A DNA stretch of 64,000 nt from CAVZCK01 sp963798805 (GTDB lineage Bacteria; Pseudomonadota; Alphaproteobacteria; Rhizobiales; Rhodomicrobiaceae), in NCBI GenBank assembly GCA_963798805.1, contig CAWCVC010000008.1, forward strand, positions 248,001 through 312,000. Direction: 5' to 3'. Positions within the stretch are counted from its first letter, which is position 1. Each line of letters begins with the position of its first letter. Position numbers and translations under genes: made by a program. Of the stretch, positions 1 to 8,813 are shown piece by piece. The notes under the pieces were generated by a model, which saw only the letters and a list, made by a program, of their open reading frames with translations, was not told the origin of the DNA and ran no database searches.

Positions 1-2
1 GC

Positions 3-122
3 ATCCTGCTGCTCGACAAGCCGTCTATCGGGCTGGCGCCAAAACTGTTCCAGGATCTCCTGCAACCAATCCGCCGGTTGCGGCAAGCGGAAAGGAGGCG
101 CCGCGAGCCTATGGGGATTTAG
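3..122 (+). pseudogene. LivF-type ABC transporter ATPase remnant (partial)
   Basis: The open frame running in from the left edge reads ILLLDKPSIGLAPKLFQDLL and stops at 120-122. This is the Walker B and D-loop region of a LivF-like branched-chain amino acid/urea family ABC ATPase (usual LLLDEPSxGLAP). The catalytic glutamate after Walker B is a lysine here, and the protein stops about 25 residues later, well short of the usual C-terminus. I infer a decayed 3' end, probably cut by the mobile elements to its right. The upstream part lies outside the window. Confidence 0.6.
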
Positions 123-458
123 CGATTGCCGGGTTGGCCATGATGCGCATGGCTTTGCCGCGGATGGCCCGCCATTCGGTTTTGCGACGCCAATGCGCTG
201 GCTGAAGGGCCGTAATGGCAGCAGCGACGCGGCGCGAACACCGCGGCTGACGATGTGAGAGGCGTTTTGCGGCAAGCGGCGTCATGCCCGGTCGATAGGC
301 TCCGGCGATCAAGGGCGACATTATGGTTCGCGGCGGCAAAATCGGCCTCATGAGGTATCGAGCCTGACGATGGGCACGGGCGGCGCGATGATCTGGCTCC
401 AGTCGCGCGTGAAGATCAGCGGGATGATCATCCGGCCACCGCATCGGATTGAGCCGGT
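123..458. other. intergenic stretch with no supported gene
   Basis: A reading frame of 111 codons exists on the minus strand (109-444). It is Arg/Ala/Pro-rich with no recognisable domain, and it overlaps the ABC-ATPase stub. I see no convincing gene here and no left terminal repeat for the IS256-type element that follows, so that element may be truncated on this side. Confidence 0.4.
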
Positions 459-1695
459 TCAGATGGATGCGATCTGTGCCGCATCCAGGCGGGCATCATT
501 GCAGAGTTCTCGCACGGTTTCCAGGCTCATATAGCGCCGTGTGATCGCCCATTCGTCGTTCTGCTCGAGCATGAGTGCGCCGACGAGACGCGTGATAGCG
601 GCCTCGTTCGGAAATATTCCGATTACGGATGTCCGCCGCTTGATCTCCTTATTCAGCCGTTCCAGCGGATTGGTGGAATGGATCTGCTGCCAGTGGGCTT
701 GCGGGAAGGCCTTGTAAGCGAGAACATCTTCCTCGGCGCGGGTCATGAGTTCAGCCAGTTTCGTGTATCGGGGCTCGAAGGCATTAATCAGACTGCCCCA
801 TTTCTCTTTCGCAGCCATCTGGCTGTCGGCCTCGAACGCGGTGCGCAGCGCGGCGGTGACGATCGGCTTGTCCTTCTTTCCGACGCAGGCGAGCGCATTT
901 CGCATGAAATGGACGCGGCAGCGTTGGATGGTCGCGCCAAGGACCTTATCGGCCGCGGCCTTCAAGCCCTTATGCTCGTCAGCGATGATCAGCTTGACGC
1001 CGCGCAAGCCACGATCAGCCAGAGAGCGGAGGAACTCGCTCCAGAAGCTTTCCGCTTCCGATGGCATCACATCGATGCCCAGAACCTCCCTGCGTCCGTC
1101 GGTGTTGACCGCCACAGCGACTATGACTGCAACCGACACGATGCGCCCGCCGCGCCGCACCTTCAAATAGGTCGCGTCGATCCAGAGATAGGGCCATTCG
1201 CCTTCGAGCGGCCGGTTCAGAAACGCCTGAACGCGCTCGTCGATCTCCGTGCATAGTCGCGACACCTGGCTCTTGGAGATGCCAGTCAACCCCATCGCCT
1301 TAACAAGTTCGTCTACGGAGCGTGTGGAGACGCCCTGGATATAAGCTTCCTGGATCACGGCGGTCATGGCTTTCTCTGCGGCCCGTGTCGAAATGCTTGC
1401 CTGATTTCGACAAGCGAAATCAGAGGAGCTCCAGGAATTCAGGAAAATAACTCCCTTTGCGCAACTTGGGCACTTTCAGATCGACCGTCCCGGCGCGCGT
1501 CTCCCAACTGCGTTCGCGATAGCCGTTGCGATAGTTCGCCCGGTCTCCAGTCCGCTCGTGGCGCGACGCGTTGCATAGTGCGTCGACGTCAAGCGACATC
1601 AGCTTCTCGGCAACGAAGCCGAGCATATGGCTGAGAAGTTCGGCATCTGAGGCCTTTTCAAGCGCTGCCTTCAGCGCCATTCTGTCGTCGGTCAT
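459..1695 (-). pseudogene. IS256 (mutator) family transposase, disrupted
   Basis: Two frames on the minus strand together make one IS256-type transposase. The N-terminal 91 codons (1695-1420) carry the NYRNGYRERSWETRAGTVDL region. The C-terminal 302 codons (1367-459) carry the DDE core, with WPYLWIDATYLKVRRGGRIV, the IIADEHKGLKAA block and the C-terminal NPLERLNKEIKRRTSVIG block holding the catalytic Glu. Family members read straight from FLEPRR into the MTAVIQEAY segment. Here that joint is replaced by about 50 bp containing a stop codon and a perfect 8-bp hairpin (tgatttcg/cgaaatca, 1398-1418 region). The two halves are out of frame, so the transposase is probably inactive unless a frameshift is programmed. 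A possible right end lies near 1826-1860. Confidence 0.8.
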
Positions 1696-1887
1696 CGTGG
1701 TGCCCTCGTCGGTTCGGATCGAATCAACAACTCAATCCTAGCCGGAGAACCACGGTGACCGCCTCGTCTGGCCGCCCGCGCGGGGCTTCGCTTCGCTATA
1801 TGGCCAAGCTACGCGAAGCCCGCGCTACACCTCACGAATTTACACCACCCGATGGGACACAAGCCACTAAGGCATTGAGTTTGCTAG

Positions 1888-3385
1888 CAGCCTGTCGGGC
1901 TTAACGGCGGCGTCTGTTGCGAGGTAGGGTATCGCGATTGATTCTCCATTGCCTTGGGAGCCGGCGCTGATGAGCAACTTCCGCCTGATTGATCGCCAGA
2001 CCGGTTTTCTGTTGCCGCCCTCGGTGGACGACTGGCTTCCGGAGAAGCACCTGGCTCGTTTTATTGTCGAGTTGATCGACAGCCTGGACGTCTCGGCCAT
2101 GAGCGGCGTTTATCGTGGCTCGGGTTCGGCGAGTTACCACCCGCGGCTTTTGCTGGGTATTCTGGTTTACGGCTACGCCACGGGTGTGTTTTCCAGCCGC
2201 AAGCTGGAGCGGGCGACCTATGACTCGGTGGCGTTCCGCTTCATCGCTGCCAACGCTCACCCTGATCATGACACCATCGCCACCTTTCGCCGGCGTTTTC
2301 TGAAGCAGATCGAGGGGCTGTTCGTGCAGATTCTGCTGCTGGCGCGCGAGATGGGCCTACTGAGGATGGGGACGGTGGCGCTTGACGGCACGAAAATCCA
2401 TGCCAACGCCAGCAAGCACAGCGCGCTTTCCTACGAGCATGCTGGCAGGATCGAGGCGCAATTGAAGGCCGAAGTGGCCGAGTTGCTGGCCAAGGCCGAG
2501 GCGGCGGATCAGTCGGCCATTCCCGACGGCTTGTCGATCCCCGATGAACTTGCCCGGTGCGAGGAGCGGCTGCAAAAGCTCAGCGGGGCCCGTGCCAAGA
2601 TCGAGGCGCGCGCCAAGGAGCGTTTCGAGCGGGAGCAGGCCGAACATCAGGCCAAGCTTGCAGCGCGCGAGGCCAAAGTGAAGGCCACGGGCAAAAAGCC
2701 CGGCGGCAAGCCGCTCAAGCCGCCGGCGGAAGGGCCGCGACCAACCGATCAGATCAATCTGACGGATGAAGAGTCCCGCATCATGCCGATTTCCGGCGGC
2801 GGTTTCGAGCAATGCTACAATGCTCAGGCCGTGGTCGCCGAAGGCAGTCTGCTGGTCGTCGCCACCGACGTGGTTCAGGCGCCCAATGACAAGCAGCAGC
2901 TTGAGCCGATGCTGGCGAAAATCAACGCCTTGCCCGAAAATCTGGGCAAGGCCGACATCATGCTCGGCGACAACGGCTATTTCAGCGCGGCCAATGTGAA
3001 GGCCTGTGTGGCGGCGGGGCTGGAGCCGCTGCTCGCTTTGGCCCGGGATGCCCATCATCGATCCCTCGGTGAGCGCTTCGCCGATGCACCACCCGCGCCA
3101 GAAAATCCAACGCCCGTCGAGGCCATGGCCTACCGTCTGCGGACGCCCGAAGGCAAAAAGCTCTACGCCCTGCGCAAACACACACCCGAGCCGGTGTTCG
3201 GCATCATCAAATCGGTGCTCGGATTCCGCCAATTCCTGCTGCGCGGGCTCGACAATGTCAAAGGCGAGTGGACGCTTGTCACCATGGCATGGAACGTGAA
3301 ACGGATGTTTGCCCTGAAAGCTGCTTGATGCGCAGCGGCATTGCCGTCGGACTGATGAAAAGACAAACGTCAGTCCGACAGACTG
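1888..3385 (+). mobile_element. IS1182-family insertion sequence
   Basis: Imperfect terminal inverted repeats flank a full-length transposase gene. The left end reads agcagcctgtcgggct from 1888; the right end, read inward from 3385, is agtctgtcggactg-like after the shared agcag/agcagt start. The element is bounded by CTAG on both sides (1884-1887 and 3386-3389), either a 4-bp target duplication or a palindromic target retained at both ends. About 1.5 kb with one transposase gene. No internal lesion is visible, so it may still be mobile. Confidence 0.75.
1970..3328 (+). CDS. IS1182-family transposase
   Basis: This 452-residue protein (from ATG 1970; an in-frame upstream start at 1949 is possible) has the DUF772-type N-terminal domain. 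Motifs include LPEKHLARFIVELIDSLD, YHPRLLLGILVYGYATGVFS and HPDHDTIATFRRRF. The DDE core follows, with VALDGTKIHANAS (first Asp near residue 140) and the LGDNGYFS block (second Asp). A charged helical insert rich in Ala, Lys and Glu occupies the middle, as is common in this family. Length and motif order are those of an intact enzyme that mobilises the surrounding element. It has no apparent link to neighbouring genes. Confidence 0.9.
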   Translation: MSNFRLIDRQTGFLLPPSVDDWLPEKHLARFIVELIDSLDVSAMSGVYRGSGSASYHPRLLLGILVYGYATGVFSSRKLERATYDSVAFRFIAANAHPDHDTIATFRRRFLKQIEGLFVQILLLAREMGLLRMGTVALDGTKIHANASKHSALSYEHAGRIEAQLKAEVAELLAKAEAADQSAIPDGLSIPDELARCEERLQKLSGARAKIEARAKERFEREQAEHQAKLAAREAKVKATGKKPGGKPLKPPAEGPRPTDQINLTDEESRIMPISGGGFEQCYNAQAVVAEGSLLVVATDVVQAPNDKQQLEPMLAKINALPENLGKADIMLGDNGYFSAANVKACVAAGLEPLLALARDAHHRSLGERFADAPPAPENPTPVEAMAYRLRTPEGKKLYALRKHTPEPVFGIIKSVLGFRQFLLRGLDNVKGEWTLVTMAWNVKRMFALKAA

Positions 3386-3460
3386 CTAGTGTCCCTTTGT
3401 CTCCGAATTGCCGGAAGTGGTTGCGGCAAATTGGTCGGCAATTCGGAGACGGGACACTAG
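3386..3460. repeat. 75-bp palindromic element bounded by CTAG
   Basis: The left arm (3386-3413) and right arm (3436-3460) are complementary over about 25 bp. Each reads ctagtgtccc then gtctccgaattgccg, with a 3-nt ttt bulge on the left arm only; a short spacer of about 22 nt forms the loop. Its left CTAG is the same CTAG that bounds the IS1182 element. It could be a MITE, a REP-like palindrome used as an IS target, or the two abutted ends of another element. Confidence 0.7.
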
Positions 3461-3531
3461 TTTGGCCACGGCACATGAAGCCGGCGAAGGCAAAATCCTT
3501 CGTCGGCCGCCGCGTCTTGTTGCTGCGGCGG

Positions 3532-3738
3532 CTATCCAGAACACGCTGTCCCAGTCCCAAAGTTCGCGTGATCGGGGTTGCTGCCGTCCCTTGTAAAGGT
3601 GGGCTTCCGGTCGAATCCTCCCGTGTAAATGCGATTGCACAGGATCGGATGAAAGGTGCTAACCGGAGCCCGCGCTCCCGTGCAGCGGCATACCAGCCGG
3701 CGACCGAGGCTTTCCGCAGCCTCCTTCAAGCACAACAT
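3532..3738 (-). pseudogene. serine recombinase remnant
   Basis: The frame carries a stretch reading STFHPILCNRIYTGGFDRK, close to the conserved (S/A)xHxILRNRIYTGEFxW segment of large serine site-specific recombinases (the linker ahead of the zinc-ribbon domain). The preceding residues (EAAESLGRRLVCRCTGARAP) also fit that family. The catalytic resolvase domain is absent and the reading frame is short, so this is a decayed fragment. Assignment rests on one motif by eye. Confidence 0.5.
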
Positions 3739-4128
3739 GCCTGTCGCTTACCAGCCGATGTTATTGCAAATCGGCTAACACGCGTGGCACCGTTGACCAC
3801 GGCCAACGGCACCCATATTGCTGAAGGGAAAAATCTTGAAAAGCCTTGGAGTGGCGGGAGTGACCGGAATGCCCCACCGCCAAAGATTAAGATTGGCTAA
3901 TATGGGATTTGAGCCGCACCGTTTCCCGAAGGCTTTTTTGAATATTGGCTAACGAAAATAGGCCAAAACATTGGTAGCAGATGCGCTACCGCCGAAAACC
4001 CACTATATTGTTCCCTCTTCGTCTTTACCCTGCATGAGCGTGCGGTGAAGAGAAATAAGATCGTCGATCAAGTACTTAATTTCCGGTAGGGCTATGAGAT
4101 TGACGCCGGGCTGCTTGATGGGACTGAC
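3739..4128. other. non-coding stretch with short GGCTAA repeats
   Basis: No gene is supported here. Three short related words occur: atcggctaaca near 3774, attggctaatat near 3892 and attggctaacga near 3944. The stretch is more AT-rich than its surroundings and lies between the recombinase remnant and the convergent end of copD. No terminator or RNA gene was recognised. Confidence 0.4.
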
Positions 4129-5022
4129 TCAACCCGGCGGTGGCTCGCTTCCCAAAGCCGCCGCCGCGCCCAAAATCAGGATGCCGAGAAGCAACTCGAG
4201 CAGGGCATTCTGGCGGATCGAATGAATGGCCCCAGAGAGCGCGGAAATCCGCGGGGTGAGGGCAAAACGGTTGACCCCGGCGAGCGCAAGCATGACCGCG
4301 AGGAGCCCCAGCTTCAGCGTCAAGATGCGCCCGTAATCTGTCATGGCGAGATCGCGCCAGGAGCCGATCCGCAGGCTGGTATTGATCACGCCGCTCAACA
4401 GGATCGCCGCCACGGCGACGGTCCCGATCCACGAAAAGCGTCGAACGAGCATCTTTGCGCTGCGTGCCGCCGCGTCGCCGCCCGCTTTCTGCAAACGGCC
4501 AAGCTCAAAGCCGAGGGGCAAAAGTCCGCCGATCCATGCGCCGGCTCCAAGCACATGGATGCCATAGGCGGTAATTGCTGCGACCTTCAGCCATCCCTGC
4601 TCGTCGGTAGCATGGCCGAGCCAGGCCTGGGTGATGAGAAGCAGACCGCCGCATGCGAACAGCAAGACCGATCGGCCGAGCCCACCGCCGCTCCACAGCG
4701 CAATTGCGATCGCAGCAGCGAAGAGGGCGAGGCGGATCAGCCAGACCGGGCCGAAGCCGGTTTGAAAGAAGAAGCTCTGCAAGAGATCGGCATCCAGAAG
4801 GCTGCCGGCATCCCCGGTCATATCCACGATCGAGAGGCCGAGCCATGCCAAGCCCGACAGGAGGGCGGCGATGGCTGCGGGGCGGATAGCAGTCTCCTCA
4901 AACGTAGAGGTGGCGGCCCTGTTGGGCCGCGCATAGAGCGAGAACAGCGGCGTCCCGAACAGGATCGCCGCCGCAACGAAATGCACCCACCGCGCAATCA
5001 CGAGCAGCTCGGCCACCGTCAT
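4129..5022 (-). CDS. copD: CopD family copper resistance membrane protein
   Basis: This 297-residue protein is almost entirely hydrophobic, with about eight membrane segments. It starts with the typical LLVIARWVHFVAAAILFGTPLFSLY segment, whose conserved His lies in the first helix. A later AYGIHVLGAGAWIGGLLPLG motif is the hallmark of the CopD domain (conserved His and Gly-Trp). CopD proteins sit in the inner membrane and move copper from periplasm to cytoplasm, usually with CopC. The gene begins 4 bp after the copC stop, so the two are almost certainly co-transcribed. Full length for the family. Confidence 0.9.
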   Translation of the reverse strand: MTVAELLVIARWVHFVAAAILFGTPLFSLYARPNRAATSTFEETAIRPAAIAALLSGLAWLGLSIVDMTGDAGSLLDADLLQSFFFQTGFGPVWLIRLALFAAAIAIALWSGGGLGRSVLLFACGGLLLITQAWLGHATDEQGWLKVAAITAYGIHVLGAGAWIGGLLPLGFELGRLQKAGGDAAARSAKMLVRRFSWIGTVAVAAILLSGVINTSLRIGSWRDLAMTDYGRILTLKLGLLAVMLALAGVNRFALTPRISALSGAIHSIRQNALLELLLGILILGAAAALGSEPPPG

Positions 5023-5026
5023 GCGC

Positions 5027-5389
5027 TCAGCGCCCGACCGTGAAGCTGAAGCTGCCTTCGGTGTGATGCGTGTCGACCGAGACCGCGCGCCACACGACCT
5101 TGTAAATGCCCGGTTTCAGCGAGCGAGAGAATGCAACAATGAGAACACTCTTATCGCCGCCCGCATGTGGACGGCCGGTCGAGACGACACCGGCGCTGCC
5201 GGTTACCGTAACCCGGCAGAGCGCGGCCTCGACGCCTTGACTGAATTTGAGCCGGATTTCCCTCGGCGCGTTCGCAACGGTCGAACCGACAGCCGGAACC
5301 GCCTCCTCGAGCATGGCGTGAGCCCACGCCGGCTCGCTTGCCAGCGGCCAGCACAGAGCCGCCGCGACAAGCGTTGAGATGCGACGCAT
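5027..5389 (-). CDS. copC: CopC periplasmic copper-binding protein
   Basis: From the ATG at 5389, preceded by a GAGAGG ribosome site, the protein has 120 residues. A cleavable signal ends in EPAWA, so the mature chain begins with His. In CopC the N-terminal amine and His1, with the Asp and His of a D-x-H motif (VDTHHTEG here), form the Cu(II) site. The Met-rich Cu(I) loop of plasmid CopC is not evident. The fold is a small beta barrel (KFSQGVEAALCRVTVTG, ILIVAF-like strands). It lies just upstream of copD, its usual partner. A longer N-terminal extension is open but would bury the signal peptide. Confidence 0.9.
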   Translation of the reverse strand: MRRISTLVAAALCWPLASEPAWAHAMLEEAVPAVGSTVANAPREIRLKFSQGVEAALCRVTVTGSAGVVSTGRPHAGGDKSVLIVAFSRSLKPGIYKVVWRAVSVDTHHTEGSFSFTVGR

Positions 5390-5399
5390 GGGGACCTCT

Positions 5400-6332
5400 C
5401 TAAAACAGCGGCTTACCCAGCGTATTCGGGAAAATGTCGTCGAGAAAGAAGTGCAATTGCACGATGCCGCCGACATGCTCCCCGCTCTGATGATTGATCG
5501 GAATGATCGCTTCCGCCGCGAGCTGCCAAGTATCGGCGCTGTAGATCAGGCCGGGATTGATCGTGCCGGTGGTTGTTATGTTCCCGTCGGTGTTGCTGAC
5601 CGGCGTCGAGAACGCCGCTTCCACCACCGGCGTGAGATGTCTCAGCACCTCCGGCCCGTCGATCTGGCGGACATTGGCGTTGAGGTAAGGCAGGCTGTAT
5701 TGCAGCGTGAAGCCCCAATTGAAGACCCGCGGATTATGTTCGACCTCGATGTCCGGGCTCGGGTCGGTGATGATCGTCGTGGTTTTGAACTTGGTCGGAA
5801 TATCGAGGCCGAATTGGCCGGTAATGGCGAAGGGCCGCAATTCGGCCAGGGCGTCGGGCAGGTCGCCGAAGCCTTTGCCGAAATAAAGCTGCGGCGTGAC
5901 GACGGAGAAGCCTTCCGCGCCGACCCGCTCGGCCCCGGTGCCGCCCCATTCGACACTCAGGCCGGTCGAGAGCATGAATTCGCTCGGCGCATCGGTGAAG
6001 AGCAGATATTTGAATGTGGTTTCAAGGTTCTGGAAGCCGCTGCCATCGGGCTTGATATGGCTCCATTCCTCCTCGAACGACACGCCGAAACGGTCGGTGA
6101 TCCGCTTGGCGAACTCCACCGAGACGGCGGTTTCCCGCGATCCGTCTTCGTCTTGCGTATGGGACACGGTCGGCAGAGACAGCTCGTCGGAGACGGCGGG
6201 ATCGTCAATGGCCAGCGTCACCGGAAAGACGCGGGCACCGACGATGCCGTGCGCCGAAGCGGGGGAAAGGCAAGCAGCGGTGAGCGAGGCTGTTGTCACA
6301 GCCAGCCGCAGCGAATGTCTGAAAGTCGGCAT
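5400..6332 (-). CDS. exported unknown protein of the copper locus
   Basis: This 310-residue protein has a clear signal peptide (hydrophobic core LAVTTASLTAACLS, cleavage near SASA|HG). The mature region has alternating beta-type segments and ends with a C-terminal aromatic residue (GKPLF), a feature of outer-membrane beta-barrel proteins. I do not recognise a named family. It lies 10 bp upstream of copC in the same direction, so it probably belongs to the copper operon and may be an outer-membrane or periplasmic partner. The mature N-terminus begins HGIVGARVFPVTL. Function is inferred from position only. Confidence 0.7.
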   Translation of the reverse strand: MPTFRHSLRLAVTTASLTAACLSPASAHGIVGARVFPVTLAIDDPAVSDELSLPTVSHTQDEDGSRETAVSVEFAKRITDRFGVSFEEEWSHIKPDGSGFQNLETTFKYLLFTDAPSEFMLSTGLSVEWGGTGAERVGAEGFSVVTPQLYFGKGFGDLPDALAELRPFAITGQFGLDIPTKFKTTTIITDPSPDIEVEHNPRVFNWGFTLQYSLPYLNANVRQIDGPEVLRHLTPVVEAAFSTPVSNTDGNITTTGTINPGLIYSADTWQLAAEAIIPINHQSGEHVGGIVQLHFFLDDIFPNTLGKPLF

Positions 6333-6414
6333 GGAAAGGCTCCATCTGAATGAGGGTCGTACGTCCCGCTCGGCCTCATCAGCCGGCGCGGATGCAGTAT
6401 CGAGTTATGTCAAT

Positions 6415-6822
6415 TCAGATAGAGACCGGCGGCGCCCGCGATCGGGCAAAGCCGAAATGCGTCTGCGCCAGGACCGGATCGTCCGGCGCCGGCAGCATCG
6501 TGCCAGTCAGGGCGACCGTGGTCATGACCAGCGCCGGCTCCGGCAAAGTGATGCCGAAATGCCCGATGGCACAGCACATCAGGCAAAGAGCGTAGCTTCC
6601 CGAGTGCGTTTGATCCGTCTGCCCCTGTCCGAGGTGAAAGCGTCCGCAAATCGAGAGCTCAAAGCCCGGAAACGGGCTGAACTGCGTGAGACGAGCTGCC
6701 GGGGCGAGCTTGTGAGAGGCGCAATGAACCGGGGCGGCAAGCTGAACGAAGATTGCCAGGAGCGCGAGCCAGAAGCCGGCGCGCGAGCGTCCGACGACGC
6801 TCAAACCGGCGTTCCAGTCCAT
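6415..6822 (-). CDS. DUF2946-like small membrane protein
   Basis: A protein of 135 residues from ATG 6822 (alternative start 6861). It has one N-terminal hydrophobic segment (FWLALLAIFVQLAAPVHC), a Cys-rich centre (ELSICG, ALCLMCCAIGH) and a C-terminal FGFARSRAPP tail. This arrangement matches the DUF2946 family, short proteins often found beside copper genes and TonB receptors. The cysteines and histidines could bind metal. It is the first gene of the minus-strand copper group, about 80 bp ahead of the exported unknown gene. No experimental function is known to me. Confidence 0.6.
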   Translation of the reverse strand: MDWNAGLSVVGRSRAGFWLALLAIFVQLAAPVHCASHKLAPAARLTQFSPFPGFELSICGRFHLGQGQTDQTHSGSYALCLMCCAIGHFGITLPEPALVMTTVALTGTMLPAPDDPVLAQTHFGFARSRAPPVSI

Positions 6823-6861
6823 GTGTGATCCGATCTTGTTATTATGCGCCCGCGCCGACAT

Positions 6862-7114
6862 GGCCCGACGCCCCCAAATCCCAGTGTGTCAAGTTATTCG
6901 AAGACATGGACTTTGGAAAGTTCACGTCCTGGCGTGGTGCAATAATTCGCAACGGCGTCGCGTTTTGGCGACACCAAAGCTCGGCGTCCGTCGCCTCCTG
7001 GGATCTTTCTTACAAAGATTTCATCACCTTATCCTTGCGCCAAGGGAGCAGATGAATTCACCGCGCTTCTGGCGCCAACGTCCGGGCCGTCCGTAGTGGG
7101 ATGCGGACAAGCGT
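6862..7114. other. intergenic region between copper locus and porin
   Basis: This stretch must hold the promoter of the minus-strand copper genes and the 3' end of the oprB-like transcript. I could not identify a confident promoter, operator or terminator in it. Confidence 0.3.
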
Positions 7115-8524
7115 TTAGAAAGCGATCGTGCTTCGAACGCCGACCAAAAAGGCATCCTCCACCGAACTGTTCGGGGCATCCGGATTCGGTACGTTACCAC
7201 CTGGATGGACGATATATTGCAGGTCGGGCTGAACGGTCCACCACGGCGCAATTTGCGCTTTATAGCTGAGCTCGAACGCCAATTCGTAGTCGCGGATCGG
7301 GAACCGTGGCCCATCGAGCGCCAGCGTATCTCGGTCCAAGGCAGCCGCATCACTGCTGATCTTGGAATAGCCGACTCCAAAGCTCAGCACATCGTCGTCA
7401 CGGCCGGGCAGCGGCGCTTTGAGACCGAAGCCGCCGTCGATGTAATAGGAGACGAGATTGCGGTCTGACGGCGAGAAACCACCGCGCAGGAACAGATTGA
7501 GGCTGCTTTTCTCCTCGCGCCGGACCGTCTGATCGGCGATGCCATAGAAACCCCAGTCCCCGCCGTGGTTGAGCGGCCTCGATACGGTGGAATCGGCAAG
7601 CGACACCACGGCACCGGCGCCATCGACGCCGAAATGCTGATCGGCGAAGTCAGTGGTCGCATACCAGGAGCCGAGCTTGTAAACGCCGGGCAGTCCGACA
7701 GCACCCTTGCCTTGATTGACGGCGTATTGCAGCTCGCCCATCCACAGCGCGCGCCCGCTGAAGCTGAAGGTGGTGCCGTGCTTGTTGCATTCCTGCGGAT
7801 CATCATTGCAATTGGAGCCCGCCGGATCGCCGGAGAAAACTGCGCCGAGCACGGAAAGTTCGTCGGTCGGCTTGGCCTTCACGCGTATCGCGGGCGCCGA
7901 GAGCGGATAGGCGGGACCACCGCTCGTCATGTCGGCGGCCGTCAGGGTCGGCCATCCGAATGTGGCGTTGATCAAGCCGGCAGCGGTGTCACTGGTGAAG
8001 AATTCATCGTCGGCGGCGAGCTGACCGATGCGCACCGAGACACGGTCATCGAAGAGACTTTGCTGAAACCAGAGCGTAAACAGCCGTGTGGTTGCCCGGG
8101 CATCGATATTGCTGGGATCGGCGAGGGCGCCGACATCGTCTTCAACATTGTGCCCGCCATTGTGTATCTGGAACACGGTGACATGCGCGGTGGCGCCGGT
8201 CCAACCCGCCAGCTTCTGCAGGTCCGTATCGACCGAGACCTCGAAGCGGCCCCCGAAACTGGCTTGCCGGTCGATGCCGCCCGACAGCAGGTCGAAAATC
8301 TCCGCGGTCTCGTTGAGAGTGACGTCAATGCCTTGGCTCTTCAACGCGGTGCGCACGCCCTCCCAATCGCCGGTCAGCGTGTCCTGCTCCCAGATGGATG
8401 GCGGCTTGGCCTGATCCTCGGCATACGCGCTGCCGATACTGAGGCTGGCGGCTATCAAAATAATGCTCGCAGCCCGTGGCGCGCAGCCGCGGACGGTATT
8501 GCCATGCCTGGTTGGTTGTTTCAT
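7115..8524 (-). CDS. OprB-family carbohydrate-type porin
   Basis: A 469-residue exported outer-membrane protein. After a signal peptide (ASIILIAASLSIGSAYA) the mature chain opens with WEQDTLTGDWEGVRTALKSQGI, the conserved OprB start. It continues with beta-strand repeats and ends in a terminal Phe (GVRSTIAF), typical of trimeric porins. OprB porins pass sugars and other small solutes. Here the gene is transcribed away from znuA across a 289-bp region with Zur-like boxes, so it may serve metal-chelate or solute uptake, but the boxes lie nearer znuA. An NCNDDPQECN segment has two cysteines that could form a loop disulfide. Confidence 0.85.
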   Translation of the reverse strand: MKQPTRHGNTVRGCAPRAASIILIAASLSIGSAYAEDQAKPPSIWEQDTLTGDWEGVRTALKSQGIDVTLNETAEIFDLLSGGIDRQASFGGRFEVSVDTDLQKLAGWTGATAHVTVFQIHNGGHNVEDDVGALADPSNIDARATTRLFTLWFQQSLFDDRVSVRIGQLAADDEFFTSDTAAGLINATFGWPTLTAADMTSGGPAYPLSAPAIRVKAKPTDELSVLGAVFSGDPAGSNCNDDPQECNKHGTTFSFSGRALWMGELQYAVNQGKGAVGLPGVYKLGSWYATTDFADQHFGVDGAGAVVSLADSTVSRPLNHGGDWGFYGIADQTVRREEKSSLNLFLRGGFSPSDRNLVSYYIDGGFGLKAPLPGRDDDVLSFGVGYSKISSDAAALDRDTLALDGPRFPIRDYELAFELSYKAQIAPWWTVQPDLQYIVHPGGNVPNPDAPNSSVEDAFLVGVRSTIAF

Positions 8525-8765
8525 GACCCCGGTCCCCCCGTCGTGAAGTTCGATTTCGCGTTGGTCTTTAAGTCACCCTTCGGGCAAGCGGAATACTTCC
8601 GCCGACCACAGCAAGCTACGCCCCCGCTGTCATCAGATCGTCTGGCGGCGCTGCTTCCGGATGCGGGCCAAGTGGGCGGCCACCCGCTCTGGCCGTGATG
8701 ATCTGTGAACGGACTATAGTTCCTCCACATGGTTCGGACTGCTGCGGGCATTGACAGCCGGACAG

Positions 8766-8778
8766 GTTATAATATAAC
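8766..8778. promoter_or_regulatory. Zur-like operator 1 upstream of znuA
   Basis: The 13-bp sequence gttataatataac has six-base half-sites gttata and tataac around one central base. This is the core expected for Fur-family Zur boxes in proteobacteria. It lies about 36 bp before the znuA start. Assignment to Zur is by motif and by the target gene. Confidence 0.65.
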
Positions 8779-8782
8779 GGCA

Positions 8783-8794
8783 ATGTTATAACAT
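8783..8794. promoter_or_regulatory. Zur-like operator 2 upstream of znuA
   Basis: The 12-bp perfect palindrome atgttataacat lies 4 bp after the first box. The two dyad centres are about 16 bp apart, so two Fur-family dimers could bind side by side and cover the znuA ribosome-binding region. Confidence 0.65.
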
Positions 8795-8813
8795 TCTGAT
8801 GTGGAGGGGTACA

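Noticed and set aside
678..1256. Long plus-strand open frame opposite the IS256 transposase
   Set aside because: It is the complement of the conserved transposase core; the minus-strand product has the DDE motifs and the plus-strand product has none.
5379..6353. Long plus-strand frame opposite the exported copper-locus protein
   Set aside because: The minus-strand product has a signal peptide and operon context; the plus-strand translation is Arg/Asp-rich without a domain.
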